Assembly: GCA_943735955.1 (NCBI GenBank)
Contig: OX030963.1
Coordinates: forward strand, 4,309,158 to 4,373,157
Length of the DNA stretch: 64,000 nucleotides
Reading direction: 5' to 3'
From: Piscicola geometra
Lineage: Eukaryota > Annelida > Clitellata > Hirudinida > Piscicolidae
Position 1 is the first letter of the stretch, and each line of letters begins with the position of its first letter. This document shows, in pieces, positions 26,313 to 40,201 of the stretch. The translations under genes were made by a program, and so were the position numbers. Below the pieces are notes generated by a model. That model saw only the letters and a program-made list of their open reading frames with translations, was not told where the DNA came from and did no database searches.

Positions 26313-28540
26313 ATGTTAATGCATCGAGTCTCATTTAAATGGATCCCCATGACGGGTACCACCACCACCACAGCCGACCATTTCACTTTCGACGAAACTC
26401 CACCGGCTTATTCAGAATGCCCGATAGTGGAGGAGGTGGTGGTTGCATCACACAGCTCCACCCTTCATGGGGATGCTTCGAGTTTCAGACCCCATGGTGG
26501 TGGTGGGTTGATGAGTAGTGGAAGTGGTGGAGGGTTGAGGCTCGGTGATGATGATGATGTTGAAGAAGACAGATCTGAGATGAAGGCAAGCAATTCAGAG
26601 GTTGATTTCAACAACAACTTCAATGACGAAAGGCGTGGTGTAAGGTTTAGTGTTATTGGTAATAATGGAAGTACTAGAGTTAACGAAAGTGATACTGTTA
26701 GTGTAACTGGTATTGTGAGTAATGATGCTAGTACAGCTAGAACTGGTGTGAGTATTCCTATTGCGGGTACTTCGACAATGAGTGACCACAACCAGCATCA
26801 TCAGAATGACCATCTGGATAATAGGAACCTATCCAGTGTTAGTCTTTAGTGGGTTATTTTAATGTATGTGATAGAAAAAGTTTAAATTTAAATTAAATTA
26901 ATTATTTTATATATTAATCAATCAAATGTATTATTTCATATATTGATTAATCAATAAAATTTATTGTTTCATATATTAATTAATCAATCCAATGTATTAT
27001 ATCATTTATTGATTAATCAACGAGATTTATTATTTCATATATTAATTATTTAATTAAAATAAATTATAAAAATATATTGTTACAATTAAAATAAATTATA
27101 AAAATATATTGTTACAATTAAAATAAATTATGTTAAACTATAATTTTCAACTCTTCACTCACACACAGTCTCTCCCCAGCAATCCACAAGTCACCCCAAA
27201 CCAACCATGTCGTCCCAAACGCCCCACCTCCTTCTACACCAGCCCTTCAATCTCCTCCCTCCTTTCCACCTCGGCTCCTGCCACCACCCCCTCTTTCTGG
27301 CACCCCATTTTCGACCGACTGACTCCATTTTGTCCCCATTTGGTGGATGTCGCCGTGCACGGAGCATCCCAAAGGCATACCCTCTTCACACCCCCGCGTG
27401 GCAATTCACCTACTGGTAAATGTGCTTGGGGTGGTTGGGGGGGAGGGTTAATGATGTGGTGTAGGTGAATATTGGTGGGTACTGGTGTGAGATTGGTAGA
27501 GAGTAAATGGGGTAGGTACTGGTGTGTAGGGTGTTAAGGGTGGAAGGGGGGTGGCTAATGGTGGACAGGGGGTTATGAGTGTAGATTCAAGCTACAGTCA
27601 TATTTTTTCATTTTAGCTTTTTGTTTTCTACTACACTACTACTACTACTATTACTACTACTACTACTTCTACTACTACTACTACTACTAGTACTACTACT
27701 ACTACTACTACTACTACTACCACTACTACTACCACCAGCATCACTACTACAACTACAACCACTACCACTACCTTCTCTTCCCACCAGCACAACTACCACC
27801 ACCCACAATGCACCCACAAACCAACCAATCAGAAAGCCCCCTTTCACGTGACCTCCCGAGGCGCCAATCAATGGGTGCCATCAGGTATGGTGACCCAGTT
27901 GAAAGGGGCGTGGGGGTGGAGTTGCGGAGGTTGGGGGACTGGACGAATGTCGACCAGACAGGGCTGGTGAGTGGATGGTTTTTTGGGGGTTTGGGGGGGT
28001 GGTTTGTTGTTGGGGGATGGTGTGTTGTTGGGGGGAGGGATGGTGCGTGGGTGTAGTTTTTTGGCCGGAGGGTTTGAATGGTATTGTGGGTTTGGTGAGT
28101 TGGGATTTGGATAGAGTGATGCGTAGATGGTGGATGGTTGATGGTGGGGGGGGGGGGGGGGGGTTTGGCGTTGTGGTTGTGGGGGAGGATTGACTTCATT
28201 TAGGCTTCTACGACAAGAATCTTTTATGATTATGATGATCGTGATGGTAATGATGATGATATTGATTCTGATAAGGATAATGATGACGAAGATTATAGTG
28301 ATGATGATAGTCTTCCCACCACCACCTCCACAGGGACACGGCTACCACCTTGACCAACCACTCTACCTCAAACTCAACAAACTTTTCTCTCGTTCTTACC
28401 CCGGTTCTCCTTCCTCTTCCTCTTTCTTCTCCAATAATCATGATAATGATCATGACCACGAATCTGCTGATGATGATGATGATCTTTGTGGTTGTCATGG
28501 TTTCAAGCGAAAGAATCGTAGAGACAGTAAAAGATTTTAG
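26313..28540 (+). CDS. Unknown protein with PPAY motif and BH3-like stretch
   Basis: Exons proposed: 26313-26837, 27169-27415, 27788-27966, 28334-28540. All phases fit, giving 385 residues. Exon 1 includes DETPPAYSECP, a PPxY motif of the kind bound by NEDD4-type WW domains, then acidic and Ser/Asn-rich low-complexity sequence. Exon 2 is Ser/Thr/Pro-rich and ends FDRLTPFCPHLVDVAVHG...PPRGNSPTG. Exon 3 contains SMGAIRYGDPVERG and VGVELRRLGDWTNVD, similar to a BH3 helix. Exon 4 ends DDDDDLCGCHGFKRKNRRD. If exon 1 is not spliced at GTTAGT (26838), it reads to a stop at 26849. An alternative acceptor at 28203 is also in phase and gives an Asp-rich 49-residue end. The start codon and any upstream exon are uncertain. 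Introns 2 and 3 show the G-rich to C-rich layout. Confidence 0.55.
27630..27735. repeat. (CTA)n microsatellite inside an intron
   Basis: About 32 CTA units with few interruptions, in the C-rich 3' half of intron 2 of the PPAY gene. Runs into CCACTACC repeats and the acceptor at 27787. Confidence 0.93.
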
Positions 28541-30646
<2,106 letters not shown>

Positions 30647-30727
30647 TCACATGAAACTATTACTGCTAGTATTACTATTATTATTACTATTGTTTTCGTT
30701 GTTATTATTATTATTATTATTATTGTA

Positions 30728-30775
<48 letters not shown>

Positions 30776-33181
30776 GTAATTATTATTGTTATTGTTATTA
30801 AGAAGCGAATCGCAAAAAGCCAGTAAATTATTCTGCAAGTTTTTCACGTCATCATTATCATCCCTATCCAAACTGGAATTAAAAATGAGATTATTATTAT
30901 TATTATTATTAGGATCATTACTAGCATAGCCTCTCGAAAGACGGTTATTTTTGAAAGCGCTTTTTCCAGAACCTCCATTCGACACATCCCTGTTCATTCG
31001 TGACGTCACGCCATCGTCATCAGCGCCACCACCAGTACAAATACTACTACTACCATTACCAAGATTACTATTATTAACATTATTATTAATATTCATATTG
31101 TTATTATTATTATTATTTATATTGTTATTATGATTATTCATATGATTATTCTTGAGGGTGGTTCTTACAAACATCTCCAAACACCTCCGCGCCTTCCTCT
31201 CCGCCTCCAAGTCCTTGCGTAATGAGAGGTGACTCTGTCGTGGTGGTGGTGATGATGATGATGATGGTTATGATGATGATGATGATGGTGGTCATGATGA
31301 TGGTGGTGGTCATGATGGTGATGATGGAGGTCATGATGATGGTGATGATGGTGGTTATGATGATGATGATGATGATGATGGTTATGATGATGATGATGAT
31401 GCAGTGACCTGCTTTAATTCTTCAAGTTGATCCTTCAACGCGTAGACCGTGTCGACCAGCGTCCTGATGATGATTAAAAATAAAATAACAATAAAAACTT
31501 TTATTATTATCAATATTATTGTTATTATTATTATTATAATTATTCTCATCATCATCAACACCACCATCATCGTCATCATCATCATCATCCTCATCATTTT
31601 CATCCACTGACTTCTCCTCCAACACCACTTGTCCATCCTTCACCCCCTCCACCATCATCTTCTCATCCCCCGCCACCAAGACCGCTGTCGTTTCTATCAA
31701 CACTGACGTTATGATGATGATGATGGTGATTATGATGGTGGTAGTGATGATGATGGTGTTGATGGTGGTGATGATGATGGTGGTGATGATAGTGGTAGTG
31801 ATGATCGTGATAGTGATGATGGTGGTAGTGATGATGGTGGTAGAGATGGTGATGGTGGTAGTGATGATGGTGGTAGTGATGATGATGGTGGTGGTGATGA
31901 TGATAATGTTGATGGTGATGATGATGGTGGTGGTGATAGTGGTAGTGATGATGGTGGTAGTGATGATGGTGGTAGTGATGATGGTGGTAGAGATGGTGAT
32001 GGTGGTAGTAATGATGATGGTGGGGTGTGGTGTTGATGGTGATAATGACGATGATGGTAGCGATGGTGGTGTTGATGATGATGGTGGTGTTGATGGTGAT
32101 AATGATGATGATGGTGGTGGTGTTGATGATGATGGTGGTTGTGGTGATGATGATGGTGGTGATGATGATGGTAGTTTTGATAATGGTGGCGGTGATGATG
32201 ATGATGAAAACTCACTTGAATTAGTGCCTTGTCTACTCTTTCCTGCTACACAGTAAGATTCTATAACCTGGTATAATTATACTAATAAAAATATTGATAT
32301 TAATAACAATAATAATAAATACTAATATCAATAATAATAATAATAATAAATACTAATATCAATAAAAATATTAACAATAAATAAATAAAAAAAGATAATA
32401 TTAGGAATATATTTTTGTTATTGTGAGCACCTTGAGCATCACTGCGTCTTCCTGCAAGACTTTGGCGTCGTCGACTAGAGATGGGTGGGTGGTGCTGATA
32501 GTAGTTTTCTTATTTTTAGGATATTTTAATTTATTATATTAAGTAATTTAAATGTGAAAATAAGGTAGCAAAAAAGTTCGATTAACAAAGATATTTAAAT
32601 AAATGAAGATTTTAAATAATATTGTCCTGAAAGGCAAAGCGACTAAATGAAGATAATGCTGATGAGAATGGTGATGATGATGCTGATGAGATGATGATGA
32701 TGCTGATGAGATGATGATGATGCTGATGATGGTGATGATGATGCTGATGATGAAGATAATGAAAATAAAGATAATGCTGATGATGATGAAGATGATGATG
32801 ATTATATGAATCTGAGAATGTTTGGGAAAAAATTTAAGTAATCAATTCAGTCAATTTAAATTGTGAAAATTGAAATTAAATCAGCTTGCAAAACCAAAGA
32901 TACCCGAATAAAGTTTACTTCTGAGAATTTTTATGTATATTAACAATTAAACTGAAAACTAAATAAGTTTTGTGAATAATAGAATTTTTATGAAAATTCA
33001 TTTTAATCAAATCAAGCAACACTTAATCTAATCAACACAAGATTTAATTCGACTTGACGTTGATTCAACTCACTGATTAGAGTTTAAGAGAATCAATTAT
33101 GATAATGTGGATGTTGCTGATGATGATGATGATGACGATGATGATGATGATGTTGCTGATAATGATGCTGATGATGATGAC

Positions 33182-33215
<34 letters not shown>

Positions 33216-35619
33216 CGTCGAGAATGATAAAAACTCAAGAAGGTGAAAAAGAAATAAAGATGAAATCGATGAAGGCAATAAGGTATTTGTTAACTAAAAA
33301 GAATAAATAGCCAGTAATGGGGGAGGAGGGGTAGAAAAAATAATATAATAATAATAATAATTATGAAAGATTTTTGAAGCGGCAAACTTTTCTTATAAAC
33401 AATACATTCTTCCTGTAGAGTGGCTCTGTCGCCTTGTGTGTGTGTGTGTGTGTTTGTGTGTGTGTGAGTGTGTGTGTAAATAAAGCCCTAATTCTCAAGT
33501 CCAAGCAACATTAGGCATACGTTAACCTACATTCCTTTCGAAACTCCATCCCACCTATCCATCTAACCAACCAACCAACCAACCAACCAACCAACCAACC
33601 CACTCAATCAATCAATCAATTACAGCAATCACCCACCACTCGACCCTTTCCAATTAACCTATTTAAACCCCCCCCAAAAAAAGGCATCTTATTAACTCAC
33701 CCGCTCTCCCACCCACCATCCATCCCAACCAACCACCCACCATCCATCCACCAACAAACCACCCCACCATCCATCCACCATCCAATCCACCCCAAACTCC
33801 ACTCATCACTCTTTTCCAACCAACCACCCCATCCAACCTACTGCCCCCCACCCACCCACTCTCCCCACTCCACCCACTCCAACCACCTAACCCATTCCAC
33901 CCACCACCCAGCACTCCAACCACTCCCCCCCACTCCAACCTCCCACTCCACCACCCACTCCAACCACCCCCCACTCCAACCACCCACTCCACCACCCACC
34001 ACTCCCCCCCACTCCAACCACCCACTCCACCCCCCTCTCCACCACCCACTCCACCACCCACCACTCCCCCCCCTCCAACCACTCCCCACCACTCCAACCA
34101 CCCCCCACTCGAACCCCCCTCTCCACCACCCACCAACCGGTTTTCTTTCGACCAGACGCGCCTAGATTTCGTCGATGGAATCTTGGACTCCTTGCCACCA
34201 CCTCCACCTCCCTCGCCACCACCCCCCTGAGGGGCGGACATGCACGCAAGTTTAAAGCACTGGCCCTGCTACTACGTCTGTTGTTGTTGGGGTTGGGATT
34301 GTTGGGGTTGTTGTTGGGGTTGTTGTTGTTGGGGTTGTTGTTGCTTGATGATGATGCCGTGTTGTTGTTGTTGTTGTTGTTGTTGTTGATGATGTTGTCG
34401 TGGTGTAGAAAGGAGGGTAGGTAGAATTGACTGTTTGAGAGAGTGATCGATGTGGGAATGGAAGGTGGTTGGGTGGAGGTGAAGGTGGGCAGGGGTGGGT
34501 TAGAGGGGGGTGGGTTGGGCAGGGGTTGTTGTTGCTTTTGGTGGGTGGGTCGGTGGTGTTTGTGGTGAGGGGGGGTAGAGGCTTGTTTGGTGAAAGGGGG
34601 GTTGGTGGTGGGGGTGGAGGGGGGAGATCGGAAGGAGGAATGGAAGGAGCTGTGGTGCTTCGGCGTCAAACCACTGCCAACCTTCGGAGGCTGTGGTGAT
34701 GGTGGTGATGAAAGTTACGGTGATGATGATCATAGTTGTGATGGTGGTAATGATGATAGTTACGATGATGGTGATGATGATAGTTGTGAAGCCCGCAACC
34801 ATTACCACAAATCCCCCACAATCACCACCACCACCACCATCACAACCACCACAACCAACTCCTCCACCACCACAACCACCACCACCACCACACCAACCAC
34901 CTTCTTAGCCACCACTCCGACAGGCCCCAGCTTCACTGGGTTCTTGAGCGACTGCAGCCACTGCAGCTTCTCCCTTTGCGAGCCACACACCACCACCATG
35001 CGCTTGCTCTTGCTCTCTGTGGTGATGGTAGTAATAGTTGTGGTGGTGGTGGTGGTGGTGGTGGATTGATGATGATGATGATTATGATGGAAACGATGAT
35101 GATGATGATGATTATGATGGAAACGATGATGATGATGATGATTATGATGAAAACGATGATGATGATGATTATGATGAAAACGATGATGATGATGATTATG
35201 ATGAAAACGATGATGATGATACTTATGGTATTAGTGGTGGTGGGATGGTAGTAGTAAGGATGATAGTGGTGGTGATGGTAGTAGTTGTGATGATGGTAGC
35301 GGTAATGTTAGTAGTCGTGGTGAGAATGGAGGTGATGGTAGTAGTTGTGGTGAAGGTAGTAGGTGCAAAAAATGGTTCATAACCACCATCATCATCCTTG
35401 TCCAATCACCACCACCATCATCATCATTACGACCATCATCATCATTACCACCATCATCATCAGCATCGTTATCATCATCATCATCATCATCATCATCATC
35501 GTTATCATCATCATCATCACCATGAACACATACGTATGATTTCGAAGGCGTTAATGAACTCTTCACAGTCGTCCAGAGCGCATATCCTTGCTCCGTACAC
35601 CGCTACCTTGCCCTGATGG

Positions 35620-35680
<61 letters not shown>

Positions 35681-35920
35681 AGTTGTGATGATGATAATGA
35701 TGATGATAATGATGATGATAATGATGATGATAATGATGATAATGATGATGATAATGATGATGATAATGATGATGATAATGATGATGATAATGATGATGAT
35801 AATGATGATGATATGATGATGATAATGATGATGATAATGATGATGATAATGATGATGATAATGATGATGATAATGATGATGATAATGATGATGATAATGA
35901 TGATGATAATGATGATGATA

Positions 35921-35953
<33 letters not shown>

Positions 35954-36124
35954 ATGAGGAGGATGATGGTGATGATGATGATGATGATGATAGTTATGAT
36001 GATAATGATGATGATAATGATGATGATAATGATGATGATATGGATGATGATAATGATGATGATAATGATGATGATAATGATGATGATAATGAAGATAGTT
36101 GTGATGATGATGATGATGATGATA

Positions 36125-36156
<32 letters not shown>

Positions 36157-36184
36157 AATGATGATGATGATAGTTGTGATGATA

Positions 36185-36225
<41 letters not shown>

Positions 36226-36917
36226 ACCACCTCGTACTGATACCCTCCGGTGAATGGCAACAGCATGATGACGATACCTGGAAAGAGCAACAACAACAAC
36301 GTCTTACGTTCTTCAACCACCAGCAACGACCCATCTTCTGTCGTTGTTGCTGTTGTTGTTGTTGTTATTGGAAGGGCAGGGGTAGTAGTAGTAGTAGTAG
36401 TTGTTGTTGTTGCTGGAGTGGTTGTTGATGAGGTTGTTGCTGTAGTTGTTGTTGTTGTGTAGATGATGAGCTTGCATTGGCTGAGTAGGATGACGTCACC
36501 GAGTTGTGATAGCGGCTGGGGGTTGTTGTTGTTTTGGTATAAAAAACTAAAAACAACAGATAACAAACATAACTACAACCATAAAAACTATGATAAAACT
36601 ACAACCTTGAAACAAAAAACTACAACAAAAACCTCAACAACAAAAACAACAACCTCAACAACAACAACAACAACCTCTCCCTCCCACGCCTTGATCTCTG
36701 ACGTCACGATGTCGTGCATCATCTCCATGCGACGTCTCAACTCTCCCAGCAGCAACTGACCAGATGGTAGTGATGATGATGATGAGAAATGACATCATCA
36801 TCATCATCATCATCAGCGTCATGATCATCATCACCCCCATCATCGCCATCATACATTGATTTCTTTGTAGACGAGGGTAGCTTGCTTAAAATCCTCCTTG
36901 TCTAAGTGACCTTCCTA

Positions 36918-36973
<56 letters not shown>

Positions 36974-39760
36974 AATAATGACTATGGTGATGATGATGAT
37001 AATTATGATGGCGATGATGATGATGGTGATGATGATATAAATGTTTTTTAAAGAACCTCGGTGTGTCTTTCCAACTCCTGCAGGCATCCAGGATACCTCT
37101 CCACTTGTCTGTGTTAATCAATCATTCATCCATCCTCATCCTTAACCATCCACTCCCATCCCAACCACCCATCCATTTCCCAAACCATCTATCCACCTCA
37201 ATCTGGACCATCCCCCCCATCCCAACCATTCATCTAATTCCAACCATCTCAACCATTCACCCCCTTCAAAAACCACCACCCATCCCAGCCATCCATCTAC
37301 CCCCATTCCACCACCATCCCAACCATCCACCCTTACTCTAACCACCCCACCATCCCATCATAACTACCCCATTCCACTCCCACCACCTACGCCCGTCCCA
37401 TTAACAACCCCCCCCCCCTCCCACCTCCCATTTCAACCACAACTACCTGATGGGCTTGGAGAGAAGACTGAAGATATTTGATAGACCAGCTGATCGTGGT
37501 TGCTCTGGCTCTAGATAGGTTAGTATGGCCTGTCTGTGTGGATGGATGGGTGGAGGGGTGGGTGGGTGGATGGTTGGGTGGGTGGATGGGGGATAGATGG
37601 GTGGATGGGGGATGGATGGGTGGATAGATGGGTGGATGGGTGGGTGGATGGGTGGGTGGATGGGGGATAGATGGGTGGATGGGGGATGGATGGGTGGATA
37701 GATGGGTGGATGGTGGATGGATGGGTGGGAGATAGATGGGTGGGTGGATGGGGGATGAATGAGTGGGTGAGTGGATGGATGGACAAACGAATGGGTGGAT
37801 AAATGAATGGAGAAAAGATGGATGGATAGAGGAATGATGGATGAATGGGGAAAAAGATAAAAAGATTTATGGATGAATGAAAAAATAGATGGAAGAGAAG
37901 GTGGGTGGATTGATGGATTGGAGAAACTAAAAACTCCAACACCAACACCACTATCCTCAACACTACCAACAGCACCAAACAACAACAACAACCTCAAAAA
38001 CACCCCACAACAACATACAAAACAACAAAAACAACACCAACTTCTTGGCTTGGAGGAGAGAAGTGATGGATGGATGGATGGAACAGAACCTCTTGTGGCA
38101 CGAGAGCATCTGATTGGACAGCTTCAAAAACAACGGACCAATCAGCTGAGAGCCTGGTGCCTGGCTGTGGTGGCGGGGTGGGGTTGGGTGGGCTGTGGTA
38201 ATGGGGTGGAGATAGATTATTTGAATGAACACTATCACCTTTGAAATATAACGTATCCCTTATCATCATTATTATCGTCCACATTACCATCATCATCATC
38301 ATCACCACCAACCCATCATCACCACCACCCCATCACCTCATCATCATCATCATCACCACCAACCTCATCATCACCTCATCATCATCATCACCACCACCCC
38401 ATCATCATCATCATCATCATCACCTGAACGAAGCATCGAGCTCTCTGAGGAGGTGGTTGTGGAGGTTGATGACGTCTTCGATTGATGATGTCACTAACTG
38501 GAGGTCTGTTGGCGGCAAGCTGAGACGGTGATGAAGATGATGATGAGACAATGATGGGGTGATGATGATGATGATGGGGTGATGATGATAATGATGATTG
38601 TAATGGAAATAATGATGCTGTAGATGATTATAATAATATTAATAACAATAACTTCATAAAATAATAATAATAATTTTTGAAAAATAAATCATATTTTGTT
38701 AAAAATAAATAAATATACTAATTACTGACAATAGTTGGAAGTGGTTGTTGTGGAGGTAGTGGTGAAGGAGGTAGCTGAGGTCTGCAATGAAAGACTTTTC
38801 ACTGTTCTGGAGGTTCTTCAGTACCTGTGTTGTTGTTGTTGTGTTGTTGTTATTGTGGTGTGGTTGTTGTGGTGTGGCTGTTGTGGTTTTGTTGGTGTTG
38901 ATTTTGTATGTTGTGTTGTTGGTGTAGTGTGGTTGTTATGGTTGTTGTCAGATGTGGGTTGTTGTTGGTATTATGTTTTAGTTTGGTGGTTGTTCATAAT
39001 AAATAATATTATACTTTATCAAATTGTATCATAATATATTAACACAATTGCTGACCAGGTCTCTATTGGTAAACTCCCTCTGGTTAGTGGTACTAAGCTG
39101 TTGTTCTCTCACTATTTGCTCTAGTTCTGCGCATGGTTTTAAATTCATTATTTATTTTATTTAAATGAATTATTAATGTAAATTTGTATTAATTAACAGA
39201 TGATATTGAGAATTTATTTAATTTCATGAATCCATCTATGCATCCATCCATGCATTTATGCATCCATACTTTCCCATCCCGTCCACCTTCAGGATTGGTG
39301 ATGGCAGTAACATAGTTGCTAGGAAACCAGCCAGTGGAGTTGTTAGACGCACCCTCCCACCATCCACCCTCCATCGTCTGTAGCACCTCTATCACATCCC
39401 CTTTCTCTAAATTCAACTAAATGGATGGAATAGGGTAGAATGGAATGCATGGGGGGGGGGGGGTTGAAAAGGATGATTAGATGAGTCTGTAGATTGTAGG
39501 AAAGAATGAATTAATTTAAAAAGTGAATAGATGCAAAGGCTGGATAATATTGGATGAATTTTAATTTAATGGGTATAAAATGCAGAAATTTGAGGATGGG
39601 ATGGTGATGAATAGCATGTTGAGGATGGGACAAGATGGGATAGTGATGGATGGTTTGGAGAGGATGGTGATGGATGGGTGATGAATGGCACAACCTCATC
39701 AGTGTGGGTGGGTTTGAATGAGTGAACGACTCGCACATATCGAGCTATTCCCTCACTCAT
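30647..39760 (-). CDS. ARHGEF7: beta-PIX / ARHGEF7-type Rac/Cdc42 GEF, 19 exons
   Basis: GEF scaffold that binds PAK (SH3) and GIT. Exons: 39760-39695, 39416-39287, 39126-39056, 38824-38730, 38519-38424, 38164-38090, 37533-37447, 37108-37057, 36914-36855, 36755-36675, 36515-36231, 35612-35534, 35016-34901, 34690-34138, 32474-32431, 32267-32216, 31702-31624, 31463-31409, 31234-30647. Phases close to 887 residues. SH3 (about 8-65): [28 protein letters not shown] (about 88-270): [29 protein letters not shown] (272-410): [35 protein letters not shown]-binding segment (616-647): [23 protein letters not shown]-terminal coiled coil: [36 protein letters not shown]. Odd: a Thr-rich insert in the PH domain, a long Asn-rich tail, no calponin domain seen. 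Exon 6 and exon 17 ends are the least certain. Confidence 0.93.
30681..30800. repeat. (TTA)n run coding the Asn tract of beta-PIX
   Basis: On the minus strand this is (AAT)n in the last beta-PIX exon and reads as poly-Asn with a few Tyr. A second AAT/AAC region at 31059-31147 codes another Asn-rich piece. Confidence 0.85.
31711..32209. repeat. GATGGTGGTAGT triplet repeats in a beta-PIX intron
   Basis: Nearly the whole intron between exons 16 and 17 is GAT/GGT/AGT triplets. On the sense strand it is C-rich from donor to acceptor. Confidence 0.9.
35620..36225. repeat. (GAT)n array, about 600 bp, in a beta-PIX intron
   Basis: Units of GATGATGATAAT and pure GAT fill the intron between the two PH-domain exons at 36231 and 35612. 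On the sense strand it is (ATC)n, directly adjoining both splice sites. Confidence 0.95.
37535..37790. repeat. GGTGGATGGGG repeats in a beta-PIX intron
   Basis: Imperfect GGTG/GGAT units adjoining the acceptor of exon 7. On the sense strand it is CCACCCATCC running into CCACACAG. Confidence 0.9.
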
Positions 39761-40201
39761 TGTTTGAGTTATAGTAGAAAATTAAAATATCTAAAAAATG
39801 TAAGCTAAAAACTTAATTGATTGTTTGGTGTTCATAAGTGAAAAATATTTTAATATTTTCTTAAAACATTTAAATTTAGAAATTAAAGACTTTTGAAAAT
39901 AAATTTTGTTTAAACAAATATTTGGCCAATCATTGATTAACTATTATAAACAAAAGTAATTCCTGCAAATATTTTAGTTTCGGCACACTTTTAATCTAAT
40001 TTAATGTAATTAATTGTGGAGCGTTCAACTCTTCTTTAAATTAATACAAAAAAAGTTTATTTTGAAATAACTTTAGAAAACGAATAAAATTATCAAACAT
40101 TGTATAATTTGTGAATGATATATAAAGACTAGGCAAAGAAGAGATGAGATGTCCACACCCCAATTGACTACTATCCTATCTTCATTATACATTGCGGTAG
40201 T
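39761..40201. other. Spacer upstream of beta-PIX
   Basis: Repeat-poor AT-rich DNA that should hold the beta-PIX 5' UTR and promoter. An acceptor-like TTTTTTAG at about 39797 on the minus strand could join an upstream leader exon. No calponin-homology exon was found. Confidence 0.5.

Noticed and set aside
38052..38090. Reading beta-PIX exon 6 on through the CATC repeat ([15 protein letters not shown])
   Set aside because: In phase with an alternative acceptor, so not impossible, but ending the exon at GTTCTG (38089) aligns [13 protein letters not shown] better with the DH domain and keeps the microsatellite in the intron.
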